38,675 nucleotides of DNA, from positions 1 to 38,675 of the forward strand of contig NZ_JOCQ01000137.1 in NCBI RefSeq assembly GCF_000720725.1, read 5' to 3'. Below the pieces are notes generated by a model. That model ran no database searches, was not told where the DNA came from, and saw nothing but the letters and a program-made list of their open reading frames with translations. Positions 26,299 through 34,074 of this stretch are shown here, one piece after another (position 1 is the stretch's first letter; each line of letters starts with the position of its first letter). The stretch is from Streptomyces rimosus subsp. rimosus. GTDB lineage: Bacteria > Actinomycetota > Actinomycetes > Streptomycetales > Streptomycetaceae. The position numbers were made by a program, and so were the translations under genes.

Positions 26299-29016
26299 GT
26301 GAAGGCCATTCGTCGGTTCACCGTGCGCCCCGTCCTCCCGGAGCCCCTGCGACCCCTCAGCGACCTGGCGCGCAATCTGCGCTGGTCCTGGCATTCCGAG
26401 ACCCGTGAGCTGTTCCACGCCATAGCCCCCGCCGGCCGGCGCCGCGCGGGACTGGACCCCGTACGGCTGCTGAGCACCGTCTCCGCCGAGCGGCTGGCGG
26501 AGCTGGCCGGGGACCGCCGGTTCCTGCGCCGGCTCGGCGCCGCCGCCGACGACCTCCAGGACTATCTGACCGGGCAGCGCTGGTACCAGAGCGCCCAGGA
26601 GAGCGGCCGGGACGGCCGGCTGCCCGAGGCCGTCGCCTACTTCTCGCCCGAGTTCGGCATCACCGCCGCCCTGCCCCAGTACTCCGGCGGCCTCGGCATC
26701 CTCGCCGGCGACCACCTCAAGGCGGCCAGCGACCTCGGCGTGCCCCTGATCGGCGTCGGCCTGCTCTACCGCCACGGCTACTTCCGCCAGTCGCTCTCCC
26801 GCGAGGGCTGGCAGCAGGAGCACTACCCGGTGCTGGACCCCAACGAGCTGCCCCTCGACCTGCTGCGGGAGGCCGACGGGACGCCCGCGCAGGTCGCCCT
26901 CGCGCTGCCCGGCGGGCGGCAGCTGCGGTCGCTGATCTGGGTGGCCCGGGTCGGGCGCGTACCGCTGCTGCTCCTGGACTCCGACGTGGAGGAGAACGCG
27001 CCGGGCGAGCGGGACGTGACCGACCGGCTCTACGGCGGGGGCAGCGAGCACCGTCTGCTGCAGGAGATGCTGCTGGGGATCGGCGGGGTGCGGGCCCTGC
27101 GGACGTACTGCCGGCTGACCGGCCACGCCGCGCCCGAGGTGTTCCACACGAACGAGGGACACGCGGGCTTCCTGGGCCTGGAGCGTATCCGGGAGCTGGC
27201 GGACGCGGGCCGCGAGGGCGGCCCGGGCGCGGCCGGCGGGCCGGTCGGCCTGGACTTTGACGGCGCCCTGGAGACCGTACGCGCCGGTACGGTCTTCACC
27301 ACCCACACCCCGGTCCCGGCGGGCATCGACCGCTTCGACCGGGAACTGGTCGCGCAACACTTCGGCGAGGCGGCCGAGCTGCCCGGCATCGACGTCGAGC
27401 GGATCCTCGCGCTCGGCCTGGAGACCTACCCGGGCGGCGAGCCGAACTGTTTCAACATGGCGGTGATGGGCCTGCGGCTGGCCCAGCGCGCCAACGGTGT
27501 CTCCACCCTGCACGGCCGCGTCAGCCGGGAGATGTTCGCCGGGCTGTGGCCGGGCTTCGACCCGGAGGACGTGCCGATCGTCTCGGTGACCAACGGCGTG
27601 CACGCGCCGACCTGGGTGGCGCCCGAGGTCTTCCGGCTCGGCGCGCGGCAGATCGGGCCCGGCCGCACCGAGGATGCGCTGTCGGTCGGCGACTCCCGGC
27701 GCTGGTCGGCGGTGGCCGACATCCCGGACGCGGACGTCTGGGACCTGCGGCGGGTGCTGCGCGAACAGCTCGTCGAGGAGGTCCGGCGGCGGCTGCACGT
27801 CTCCTGGCGGCAGCGCGGCGCGGGCGCCGCGGAACTGGGCTGGATCGACGGCGTGCTCGACCCGGAAGTGCTGACCATCGGGTTCGCCCGCCGGGTGCCC
27901 TCCTACAAGCGCCTCACCCTGATGCTGCGCGACCGCGACCGCCTGATGGAACTGCTGCTGCACCGCGAGCGGCCGCTCCAGATCGTGGTGGCGGGCAAGG
28001 CCCACCCGGCCGACGACGGCGGCAAGCGCCTCGTGCAGGAGCTGGTCCGCTTCGCCGACGACCCCCGCGTACGCCAGCGGCTGGTCTTCCTGCCCGACTA
28101 CGGCATGGCCATGGCGCAGAAGCTCTACCCCGGCTGCGACGTCTGGCTCAACAACCCGCTGCGCCCGCTGGAGGCCTGCGGCACCTCCGGCATGAAGGCG
28201 GCGCTCAACGGCTGTCTGAACCTGTCCGTGCTGGACGGCTGGTGGGACGAGTGGTACGAGCCGGACTTCGGCTGGTCCATCCCGACCGCCGACGGCCACG
28301 CCACCGACGAGAACCGGCGCGACGAGCTGGAGGCCAACGCCCTGTACGAGCTGCTGGAGCAGCGGGTCGCGCCGCGCTTCTACGACCGCGACGCGGACGG
28401 CGTCCCGCAGCGGTGGGTCGAGATGGTCCGGCAGACGCTGGTCAACCTGGGGCCGAAGGTGCTGGCGGGGCGCATGGTGCGGGAGTATGTGGAGCGCCTG
28501 TACGCCCCCGCCGCCCGCGCCCAGCATGCGCTGACCCCGCAGGCCGCGACCGAGCTGGCGGCGTGGAAGACCCGGGTACGGGCCGCGTGGCCGCAGGTCG
28601 CGGTGGACCACGTGGAGACCGGGGCCCTGGTGGTCGACCGCGCGGAGCCCGCCGGTGTACCGGGCGGCCCGCCCAACGGCAGCGCCGAACTGGGCGCGAC
28701 CCTGGCGCTGCGGGTCCGCGTCACGCTCGGTGAGCTGGCCCCGGACGACGTGGAGGTACAGGTCGTCTCGGGCCGGGTGGACGAGTCGGACCGGATCACG
28801 GACGCCACGACCGTGCCGCTCAAGCCGACCGGCGGCCCGGACCTGGAGGGCCGCTGGCTCTACGAGGGCCCGCTCGCCCTGGACCGCACCGGCTCCTTCG
28901 GCTACACGGTCCGCGTGCTGCCCGCCCACCGGCTGCTGGCGTCGGCGGCCGAGATGGGGCTGCTGGCGGTGCCGTCGGAGGCGACGGGGGAGGAGGCGGG
29001 GGTGCTGATGCGCTGA
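26299..29016 (+). CDS. glgP: Alpha-glucan (glycogen) phosphorylase GlgP
   Basis: A 905-residue PLP enzyme releasing glucose-1-phosphate from alpha-1,4 glucan. It is the actinobacterial/Thermotoga-type phosphorylase: KAIRRFTVRPVLPEPL at the start (DUF3417 region), YFSPEFGITAALPQYSGGLG, VFHTNEGHAGF, FTTHTPVPAGIDRF, EPNCFNMAVMGLRLA, SVTNGVHAPTW, RRVPSYKRLTL, and the PLP site GTSGMKAALNG with Lys633. A beta-sandwich-like tail follows at about 770-905. GTG at 26299 matches the family start; the long open frame upstream is non-coding in character. Together with glgB/mak/treS/glgE on the other strand it completes a synthesis and breakdown cycle. Confidence 0.95.
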   Translation: MKAIRRFTVRPVLPEPLRPLSDLARNLRWSWHSETRELFHAIAPAGRRRAGLDPVRLLSTVSAERLAELAGDRRFLRRLGAAADDLQDYLTGQRWYQSAQESGRDGRLPEAVAYFSPEFGITAALPQYSGGLGILAGDHLKAASDLGVPLIGVGLLYRHGYFRQSLSREGWQQEHYPVLDPNELPLDLLREADGTPAQVALALPGGRQLRSLIWVARVGRVPLLLLDSDVEENAPGERDVTDRLYGGGSEHRLLQEMLLGIGGVRALRTYCRLTGHAAPEVFHTNEGHAGFLGLERIRELADAGREGGPGAAGGPVGLDFDGALETVRAGTVFTTHTPVPAGIDRFDRELVAQHFGEAAELPGIDVERILALGLETYPGGEPNCFNMAVMGLRLAQRANGVSTLHGRVSREMFAGLWPGFDPEDVPIVSVTNGVHAPTWVAPEVFRLGARQIGPGRTEDALSVGDSRRWSAVADIPDADVWDLRRVLREQLVEEVRRRLHVSWRQRGAGAAELGWIDGVLDPEVLTIGFARRVPSYKRLTLMLRDRDRLMELLLHRERPLQIVVAGKAHPADDGGKRLVQELVRFADDPRVRQRLVFLPDYGMAMAQKLYPGCDVWLNNPLRPLEACGTSGMKAALNGCLNLSVLDGWWDEWYEPDFGWSIPTADGHATDENRRDELEANALYELLEQRVAPRFYDRDADGVPQRWVEMVRQTLVNLGPKVLAGRMVREYVERLYAPAARAQHALTPQAATELAAWKTRVRAAWPQVAVDHVETGALVVDRAEPAGVPGGPPNGSAELGATLALRVRVTLGELAPDDVEVQVVSGRVDESDRITDATTVPLKPTGGPDLEGRWLYEGPLALDRTGSFGYTVRVLPAHRLLASAAEMGLLAVPSEATGEEAGVLMR

Positions 29017-29038
29017 GGCGCGGCGGCTGACCGTACGC

Positions 29039-29077
29039 GGCCGGGGCACCGCACGTACGGCGTGCGGTGCCCCGGCC
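29039..29077. terminator. Strong bidirectional terminator
   Basis: A perfect 16-bp stem, GGCCGGGGCACCGCAC (29039-29054) and its complement (29062-29077) with a 7-base loop, between the convergent glgP and the small ABM-like gene. Confidence 0.85.
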
Positions 29078-29084
29078 GGTCCGT

Positions 29085-29372
29085 TCAGCGGGAGAGCAGG
29101 AAGTGGACCTGGCGGGGCCGGACCTCCAGGTCGCTCAGGCCCTCGGGCGTCGCGCCCATCTCGCGGCCGACCTCGGCCGCCGCGCGGAAGGTCTCCTCGG
29201 ACTCGAAGGCACCGGTGGTGACGACGGCCTCGCCGTCCGGGGTGACCCAGACCCCGACGGACAGGAAGCCCGGCTGCGACCGGGCCGCTTCGGCGACCTG
29301 GTGGCACTGGGCGACGAACTCCTCGATGTGCTCCGGGGCCGGGTAGTGGAAGGCGACGAAACCGAATGCCAT
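29085..29372 (-). CDS. Small ABM/ferredoxin-like-fold protein (putative monooxygenase family)
   Basis: A 95-residue protein with the alternating strand-helix pattern of dimeric alpha/beta-barrel proteins (ABM/Dabb-like): a strand FGFVAFHYPAP, a helix EHIEEFVAQCHQVAEAARSQ, then PGFLSVGVWVTPDGEAVVTTGAFES and a helix ETFRAAAEVGREMG. The GFLS... and WESEE-like FESEETF pattern is typical of ABM-domain proteins, some of which are monooxygenases and many of unknown function. ATG at 29372 follows GAGGGGACACCGCC and gives the normal family length. It lies 144 bp after the AraC-type regulator gene in the same direction. No catalytic residues can be assigned. Confidence 0.72.
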   Translation of the reverse strand: MAFGFVAFHYPAPEHIEEFVAQCHQVAEAARSQPGFLSVGVWVTPDGEAVVTTGAFESEETFRAAAEVGREMGATPEGLSDLEVRPRQVHFLLSR

Positions 29373-29424
29373 GGCGGTGTCCCCTCTCGGGCGTACGTTT
29401 CCGTCCGAGCCGAAAGTAGACCGG

Positions 29425-29491
29425 CCGCACGGCTCCGTACAGCGCTGGACCGGCCGCACCCGCTCCGTACAGCCGCACCCGCTCCGTACAG
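29425..29491. repeat. Three near-identical repeats containing CTCCGTACAG
   Basis: CCGCACCCGCTCCGTACAG occurs at 29454-29472 and immediately again at 29473-29491, with a variant, CCGCACGGCTCCGTACAG, at 29425-29442. The first and second copies are both preceded by GACCGG. They lie upstream of the small ABM-like gene, within the gap after the AraC-type gene. They may be binding sites or a slippage product. Confidence 0.8.
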
Positions 29492-29516
29492 CCGCCCCGG
29501 TACACGACGGACGGAA

Positions 29517-30494
29517 TCAGCCCGCGCGGACCGCCGGCTGGTCCTCCGCCGGCCGGGGCGCCCGGAACGTGCGCCGGTACGCCTGCGGCGAGACGCCGAT
29601 CGCGGCGTGCAGGTGCTGCCGCAGGGACGCGCCGCCCGCGAAGCCGACCTGCCCGGCGATCAGGTCCACCGGCAGGTCACTGGTCTCCAGCAGCTGGCGG
29701 GCGCGCAGCAGCCGCTGCTGGATGAGCCACCGCCCGGGGCTCAGCCCGGTCTCGTCGCGGAAGCGGCGGTTGAAGGTGCGCAGGCTCATCCCGGCGTGCC
29801 GGGCCAGCCGGGTCAGGGTCAGCGGCTCGTCCAGGCGCTCCAGGGCCCACTGCTGGGTGGCCGCGGTGCCGGTCGCGGTCGGCGCGGGCACCGGCTGCTC
29901 GACGTACTGGGCCTGGCCGCCGTCGCGGAACGGCGGTACGACGCACTTGCGGGCCACGTGGTTGGCGAGCGTCCCGCCGTGGTCGGCGCGCACCACGTGC
30001 AGGCACACGTCGATGCCGGAGGCGGCGCCGGACGAGGTCAGCACGTCGCCGTCGTCGACGAAGAGCACGTCGGGGGTGAGCCGCACCGTCGGGAAGCGGC
30101 GGCGGAAGTCCTCGGTGAGCTGCCAGTGGGTGGTGGCCGGGCGGCCGTCCAGCAGCCCGGCGGCGGCCAGCACGTACGCGCCGGTGCAGATCGACACGAT
30201 GCGCGTACCGGGCCGGATCATCGCCAGCGCGACGCTCACCGCCTCGGGCAGCTCACTGCGGACATGGCCCGGGGCGATGGACGGGACCACCACGGTGTCG
30301 GCCGTCCGCAGCACCTCCGGCCCGTGCTCGACCGTGATCGAGAAGTCGGCGCCGCAGCGCACCGGGCGCCCGTCGGCCGAGCAGGTCAGCACCTCGTAAC
30401 GGCCGTCGGCGGCGCCGAAGACCCGCCCCGGTATGCCGAGCTCGAACGGATAGACGCCCTCCAGGGCCAGGACCACCACACGGTGCGCACGCAT
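29517..30494 (-). CDS. GlxA-type transcriptional regulator (DJ-1/PfpI domain plus AraC HTH)
   Basis: A 325-residue regulator. The N-terminal DJ-1/PfpI-like domain (about 1-185) opens with RVVVLALEGVYPFELGIPGRVFG and has ICTGAYVLAAAGLLDGRPATTHW, the class I amidotransferase-like nucleophile-elbow region with a Cys. The C-terminal AraC domain has two helix-turn-helix units (LTRLARHAGMSLRTFNRRFR and LPVDLIAGQVGFAGGASLRQHL) and ends AIGVSPQAYRRTFR. It diverges from an oxidoreductase gene and probably controls it. An inverted repeat in the shared gap overlaps its own start codon. The inducing signal is unknown. Confidence 0.93.
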   Translation of the reverse strand: MRAHRVVVLALEGVYPFELGIPGRVFGAADGRYEVLTCSADGRPVRCGADFSITVEHGPEVLRTADTVVVPSIAPGHVRSELPEAVSVALAMIRPGTRIVSICTGAYVLAAAGLLDGRPATTHWQLTEDFRRRFPTVRLTPDVLFVDDGDVLTSSGAASGIDVCLHVVRADHGGTLANHVARKCVVPPFRDGGQAQYVEQPVPAPTATGTAATQQWALERLDEPLTLTRLARHAGMSLRTFNRRFRDETGLSPGRWLIQQRLLRARQLLETSDLPVDLIAGQVGFAGGASLRQHLHAAIGVSPQAYRRTFRAPRPAEDQPAVRAG

Positions 30495-30528
30495 GGCACG
30501 ATCCTATCGGAGAGTGGCCATCGTGCCA
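30494..30528. promoter_or_regulatory. Candidate AraC/GlxA operator
   Basis: TGGCACGAT (30494-30502) and its exact complement ATCGTGCCA (30520-30528), with a 17-bp spacer that holds a further TGGCC half. The first arm touches the start of the regulator gene, which suggests autoregulation together with control of the divergent oxidoreductase. Confidence 0.6.
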
Positions 30529-30564
30529 TTGTCGTGATCGTCGCGGCCGGTGATGCTGGATCTC

Positions 30565-31512
30565 ATGAGCGAACACACCATGCGTGCCATCAGCCAGGAC
30601 GCCACCGGCGGCCCCGAGGTCCTGAAGGAAACCGAACTCCCGCGGCCCGAGCCGGGCGTCGGCCAGATACAGATCGCGGTCCGCGCCGCCGGGGTCAACC
30701 CCACCGACTGGAAGCACCGCGCGGCCGGCCTCTTCATCAAGGAGCTGCCCCGCGTCCTGGGCTGGGACGTCTCCGGCGTCGTGACGGCGGTCGGCATCGG
30801 CGTCACCCTGTTCGCACCGGGCGACGAGGTCTTCGGCATGGTCCCGTACCCGTACGGCGTCGGTACCCACGCCGAGTACGTCACCGGCCCCGCGCGGGCC
30901 TTCGTGCACAAGCCCGCCGCCCTGGACCACGTCCAGGCGGGCGCCCTGCCGCTGGCCGCGCTCACCGCCTACCAGGCGCTGGTGGACACCGCGGACATCC
31001 GGCCCGGACAGCGCGTCCTGATCCACGCGGCGGCGGGCGGCGTCGGCCACCTCGCCGTACAGATCGCCAAGGCCAAGGGTGCCCACGTGATCGGCACGGC
31101 GAGCGCCGCCAAGCACGACTTCCTGCGCTCCCTCGGCGCCGACGAGGTGATCGACTACCGGGAGACCGACTTCGCCGAGGCCGCGGGACCGGTCGATGTC
31201 GTCCTGGACACCATCGGCGGCGACACCCTCACCCGCTCCCTGGACGTGGTGCGCGAGGGCGGCACCGTCGTCTCGATCCTCGTCGGCGCCACCCCGGAGG
31301 ACACCGCGAAGGCCGCGGCGCGCGGCGTCCGCCTGGCCCTGATGATCGTCGAGGCCGACCACGCGGGCATGCGCGCGATCGCCGGCCTGGCCGAATCCGG
31401 CGAGCTGCGCGCGCACATCGCCGCGACCTTCCCGCTGGAGGACGCCGCGAAGGCGCACGAGATGGGCGAGACCGGCCGTACGCAGGGGAAGATCGTCCTT
31501 GAGGTGAAGTGA
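30565..31512 (+). CDS. NADPH:quinone-type oxidoreductase (zinc-independent MDR family)
   Basis: A 315-residue medium-chain oxidoreductase. The GroES-like half starts MRAISQDATGGPEVLKETELP and contains AAGVNPTDWKHRAG-like and VLGWDVSGVV segments. The cofactor half has HAAAGGVGHLAVQIAKAKGA, where AAGGVG is the nucleotide-binding turn of the quinone-reductase branch, followed by LGADEVIDYRETDF. No zinc-ligand cysteines are seen. ATG at 30565 is a choice among three close ATGs (30550, 30565, 30580); none has a strong ribosome site. It is divergent from the GlxA-type regulator. The next gene converges with only 13 bp between them and no visible terminator. Substrate unknown. Confidence 0.9.
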   Translation: MSEHTMRAISQDATGGPEVLKETELPRPEPGVGQIQIAVRAAGVNPTDWKHRAAGLFIKELPRVLGWDVSGVVTAVGIGVTLFAPGDEVFGMVPYPYGVGTHAEYVTGPARAFVHKPAALDHVQAGALPLAALTAYQALVDTADIRPGQRVLIHAAAGGVGHLAVQIAKAKGAHVIGTASAAKHDFLRSLGADEVIDYRETDFAEAAGPVDVVLDTIGGDTLTRSLDVVREGGTVVSILVGATPEDTAKAAARGVRLALMIVEADHAGMRAIAGLAESGELRAHIAATFPLEDAAKAHEMGETGRTQGKIVLEVK

Positions 31513-31525
31513 CGGGCTGTCGCGC

Positions 31526-33142
31526 CTACTTGGGCGTCGGCCGGTCCCGCCGGTGGACGACGCCCTTCGACACCAGCCGCCCGTCCGCGAAGCACAGCTG
31601 GTACGCGGTGTCGTCGGCGTACGCCCGATAGCCGTAGTAGCGGCAGACGTGGCCGGGCGGCGGGGCGGGCGTGCCGTCCGGCGGTACGTCCAGGGAGAAG
31701 AACGGCAGCCGTGGCTCCACCGCCTCCCGGCCGTCGCCGACGCGCAGTCGCTCGTACGTCCCGCGGTCCAGCACCGACCAGGACGGGCTGATCAGCGCGA
31801 AGACGCCCATGACCAGCAGCAGTCCGGTGAACAGCGCGGCCGGTACGGTCACGGTCTGCACCAGCCGCCGCCGCACCTGGTGCCGGGCGGACGCCAGTTC
31901 CCGCTGCGAGACGCTCCATTGGGAGCTGTCGCCGGGGCCGCGCACCGGCGCCCGGCCGGTCGTCGGCAGCCGCGCCGCAACCTCGAACCCGCCCTCGGGC
32001 GTGGGTCCGGCGCGCAGTTCACCGCCCGCGAGCCGGACCCGTTCGTCCAGTCCCACCAGCCCGTTGCCGCCGGAGACCAGGGCCGGTGACGGCGCCGCAC
32101 CGGGCGGCGGCGGGCCGTTGGTCACCGTCACGTCCAGCCGCTGCCCGTCGCCGGTCAGCCGTACCTCCACCGGCGCGCCGGGCGCGTGCTTGGTGGCGTT
32201 GGTCAGCCCCTCCTGGACCACGCGGTGGACGGCCCGCCCGCCCATCACCGGCATGGCCTCCTCGCCCGTCTCCTGCGCTCCGTCGCGCCGCAGCGAGACA
32301 TCGATGCCCGAGGACCGGGCGCGTTCGACCAGGGCCTCGACACTGTCGTCGGCGGGCAGCCGGGAGGGCTCGGCCCGGTCGTCGGTGCGCAGTACGCCGA
32401 TGATGTCCCGCAGGTGTTCGGTGGCGGCGCCGGCCGCCGCCCGCAGCTCGCCGACCGCCGCCCGCTGGTCCGGCGCCAGCCGCGGATCGACCTCCAGGGC
32501 CCCGGCCCGCAGGGCGAGCAGCGCCAGTTCGTGGCCGAGCGAGTCGTGCATGTCCCCGGCGATCCGGGCCCGTTCGCGCAGCCGGGTGCGGTCCGCGACG
32601 GCCTGCTGCTCGTGTTCCATCCGCTCGGCGAGCTGCCAGCCCGTACGGACCAGGGCCGCGTACTGGCGGCGGTAGCGGCCGAGCAGCCACGGCAGGACGA
32701 TGTTGAACAGCAGCGTGAGCACCGCGGTGAACCACGGCCACATGTTGTGGACGAGGACGACGCACAGCGGCAGGCCGACGGCCGCGACGCCCGCGAAGAA
32801 CCAGAGGGAGGCACGGGCCCGTTCGACCCGCACCCCGGCGAGGTACGCCAGGACGGCGAGGGCGGCGGTGTACTCGAACGTGAACAGGTTCCGGCTCGTC
32901 GCGAGCGCCAGGGCGACCGGAACGGCGAGCGCGACAAGCGGCCACCTCCGGCGTACCGCCACCGCCGCCGCCAGCAGCGGGATGCCGATCGCCGCGGTCC
33001 ACACCCGGTCCTTGGGCACCCCGTCGAAGGCGGCGGTGAGCGGGACGGCCAGCGCCAGCCAGAGGCAGACGTCCAGCAGCCGGGCGGCCCACCGGGGACG
33101 TTCGGCGGCGGGCGGCGCCGGGCGCCGAAGACGAGTGAGCAT
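31526..33142 (-). CDS. NarL-type sensor histidine kinase with extra C-terminal membrane helix and extracytoplasmic domain
   Basis: A 538-residue kinase. The N-terminal half has about five or six hydrophobic segments (residues 20-155). HisKA_3 follows with His199 (ARIAGDMHDSLGHELALLAL), then a HATPase with EGLTNATKHA (N box) and GGNGLVGLDERV (G box), ending near 395. Unusually the protein goes on: a linker, one more strong helix (about 428-450, LVQTVTVPAALFTGLLLVMGVFAL), and a tail of about 85 residues outside the membrane. That tail starts YERLRVGDGREAVEPRLP and ends AYQLCFADGRLVSKGVV, a pattern like SmpA/BamE-type small beta domains (inference), with two cysteines (500 and 517). It follows its response regulator by 68 bp. 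Confidence 0.92.
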   Translation of the reverse strand: MLTRLRRPAPPAAERPRWAARLLDVCLWLALAVPLTAAFDGVPKDRVWTAAIGIPLLAAAVAVRRRWPLVALAVPVALALATSRNLFTFEYTAALAVLAYLAGVRVERARASLWFFAGVAAVGLPLCVVLVHNMWPWFTAVLTLLFNIVLPWLLGRYRRQYAALVRTGWQLAERMEHEQQAVADRTRLRERARIAGDMHDSLGHELALLALRAGALEVDPRLAPDQRAAVGELRAAAGAATEHLRDIIGVLRTDDRAEPSRLPADDSVEALVERARSSGIDVSLRRDGAQETGEEAMPVMGGRAVHRVVQEGLTNATKHAPGAPVEVRLTGDGQRLDVTVTNGPPPPGAAPSPALVSGGNGLVGLDERVRLAGGELRAGPTPEGGFEVAARLPTTGRAPVRGPGDSSQWSVSQRELASARHQVRRRLVQTVTVPAALFTGLLLVMGVFALISPSWSVLDRGTYERLRVGDGREAVEPRLPFFSLDVPPDGTPAPPPGHVCRYYGYRAYADDTAYQLCFADGRLVSKGVVHRRDRPTPK

Positions 33143-33210
33143 GCCGTCAGCTTCGCCGATCGGCCCGGTCGGGCGCCCCTGACGAAAGTAAGGAAAGCGC
33201 GGGCGCGGGC

Positions 33211-33903
33211 TCAGCTGTCCTGCACCAGCCCCGCCTCGTACGCGAGGATCGCCGCCTGCACCCGGTTCTTCAGGCCCAGCCGGGCCAGGATCGCGCTGAC
33301 GTACGCCTTGACCGTGCCCTCGACGAGGAACAGCCGCGCGGCGATCTCCGCGTTCGACAGCCCGGCACCGACCAGCGCGAGCACCTCGCGTTCGCGCGCG
33401 GTCAGCTCCTCGGCACGGGACCTCGCGGCGGCCGCCTTACCCAGCGCCGCGCCGCCGCCGAACCGGCTGATGACCCGCCGGGCCACGGACGGCGAGAGAT
33501 ACGCGCCGCCCTCGGCGGCGGCCTGCACCCCGGTGATCAGCTCACGCGGATCACCGGTCTTCAGCAGGAAGCCGCTGGCACCGGTGCCGAGGGCCCCGGC
33601 CACGTACTCGTCCTCGGAGAAGGTCGTCAGCATCACCACGGCGGTCTGCGGCAGCGCCTGGCGCAGCTCGGCCGCGGCACCCAGGCCGTCCAGCCGCGGC
33701 ATCCGGATGTCCAGCAGGCACACGTCGGGCCGGTGCCGCAGCGCCAGTTCCACCGCCGCCCGCCCGTCGGCGGCCTCCGCGACCACCTCGATGCCGGGCG
33801 ACGCCGCGAGAATGGCGCGCACCCCCGCCCGGATCATCGCCTCGTCGTCCGCCAGCAGCACCCGAACGGGCCCGCCGGGCCGCTCACCCCCGAGATCGGT
33901 CAT
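33211..33903 (-). CDS. Response regulator, NarL/LuxR family
   Basis: A 230-residue regulator. The receiver domain (about 12-130) has acidic DD at 19-20, phosphoacceptor Asp65 (CLLDIRMPRLDG), Thr in MLTTFSEDEY and Lys in FLLKTG. The LuxR-type helix-turn-helix at the C-terminus is ELTAREREVLALVGAGLSNAEIAARLFLVEGTVKAYVSAILARLGLKNR. It precedes the kinase gene in the same direction and should be its partner. Targets are not evident; the kinase-regulator operon itself is a usual one. Confidence 0.95.
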   Translation of the reverse strand: MTDLGGERPGGPVRVLLADDEAMIRAGVRAILAASPGIEVVAEAADGRAAVELALRHRPDVCLLDIRMPRLDGLGAAAELRQALPQTAVVMLTTFSEDEYVAGALGTGASGFLLKTGDPRELITGVQAAAEGGAYLSPSVARRVISRFGGGAALGKAAAARSRAEELTAREREVLALVGAGLSNAEIAARLFLVEGTVKAYVSAILARLGLKNRVQAAILAYEAGLVQDS

Positions 33904-33938
33904 GGGGTCACCCTAGCCATCCGTCCCCGCAGGTCCGC

Positions 33939-33968
33939 CGCCGGACACCGCCGGACACCGCCGGACAC
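33939..33968. repeat. Three tandem copies of CGCCGGACAC
   Basis: Three perfect 10-bp units at 33939-33948, 33949-33958 and 33959-33968, about 35 bp upstream of the NarL-type regulator start. The unit CCGGACACCG also recurs inside the adjacent terminator stem (34005-34014). Ten bp is one helical turn, so a cooperative binding site is conceivable, as is slippage. Confidence 0.85.
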
Positions 33969-33974
33969 ATGGAA

Positions 33975-34017
33975 GGGCGGTGTCCGAAGGGAGGTTGGGA
34001 GCCTCCGGACACCGCCC
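33975..34017 (-). terminator. Terminator of the first M4 peptidase gene
   Basis: A perfect 12-bp stem, GGGCGGTGTCCG (33975-33986) and CGGACACCGCCC (34006-34017), about 58 bp past the M4 stop on the minus strand. Inner GGAGG/CCTCC pairing is an alternative stem. Confidence 0.75.
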
Positions 34018-34074
34018 GGTCGTGGGGGCGTGCTGCCCCGGTGGCCGGCTGTCAGGGGCCGGCCGGTACCGCGC

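Noticed and set aside
33939..34017. Possible CRISPR-like array near the 10-bp repeats
   Set aside because: Units are 10 bp and contiguous without spacers, and no cas genes are nearby.
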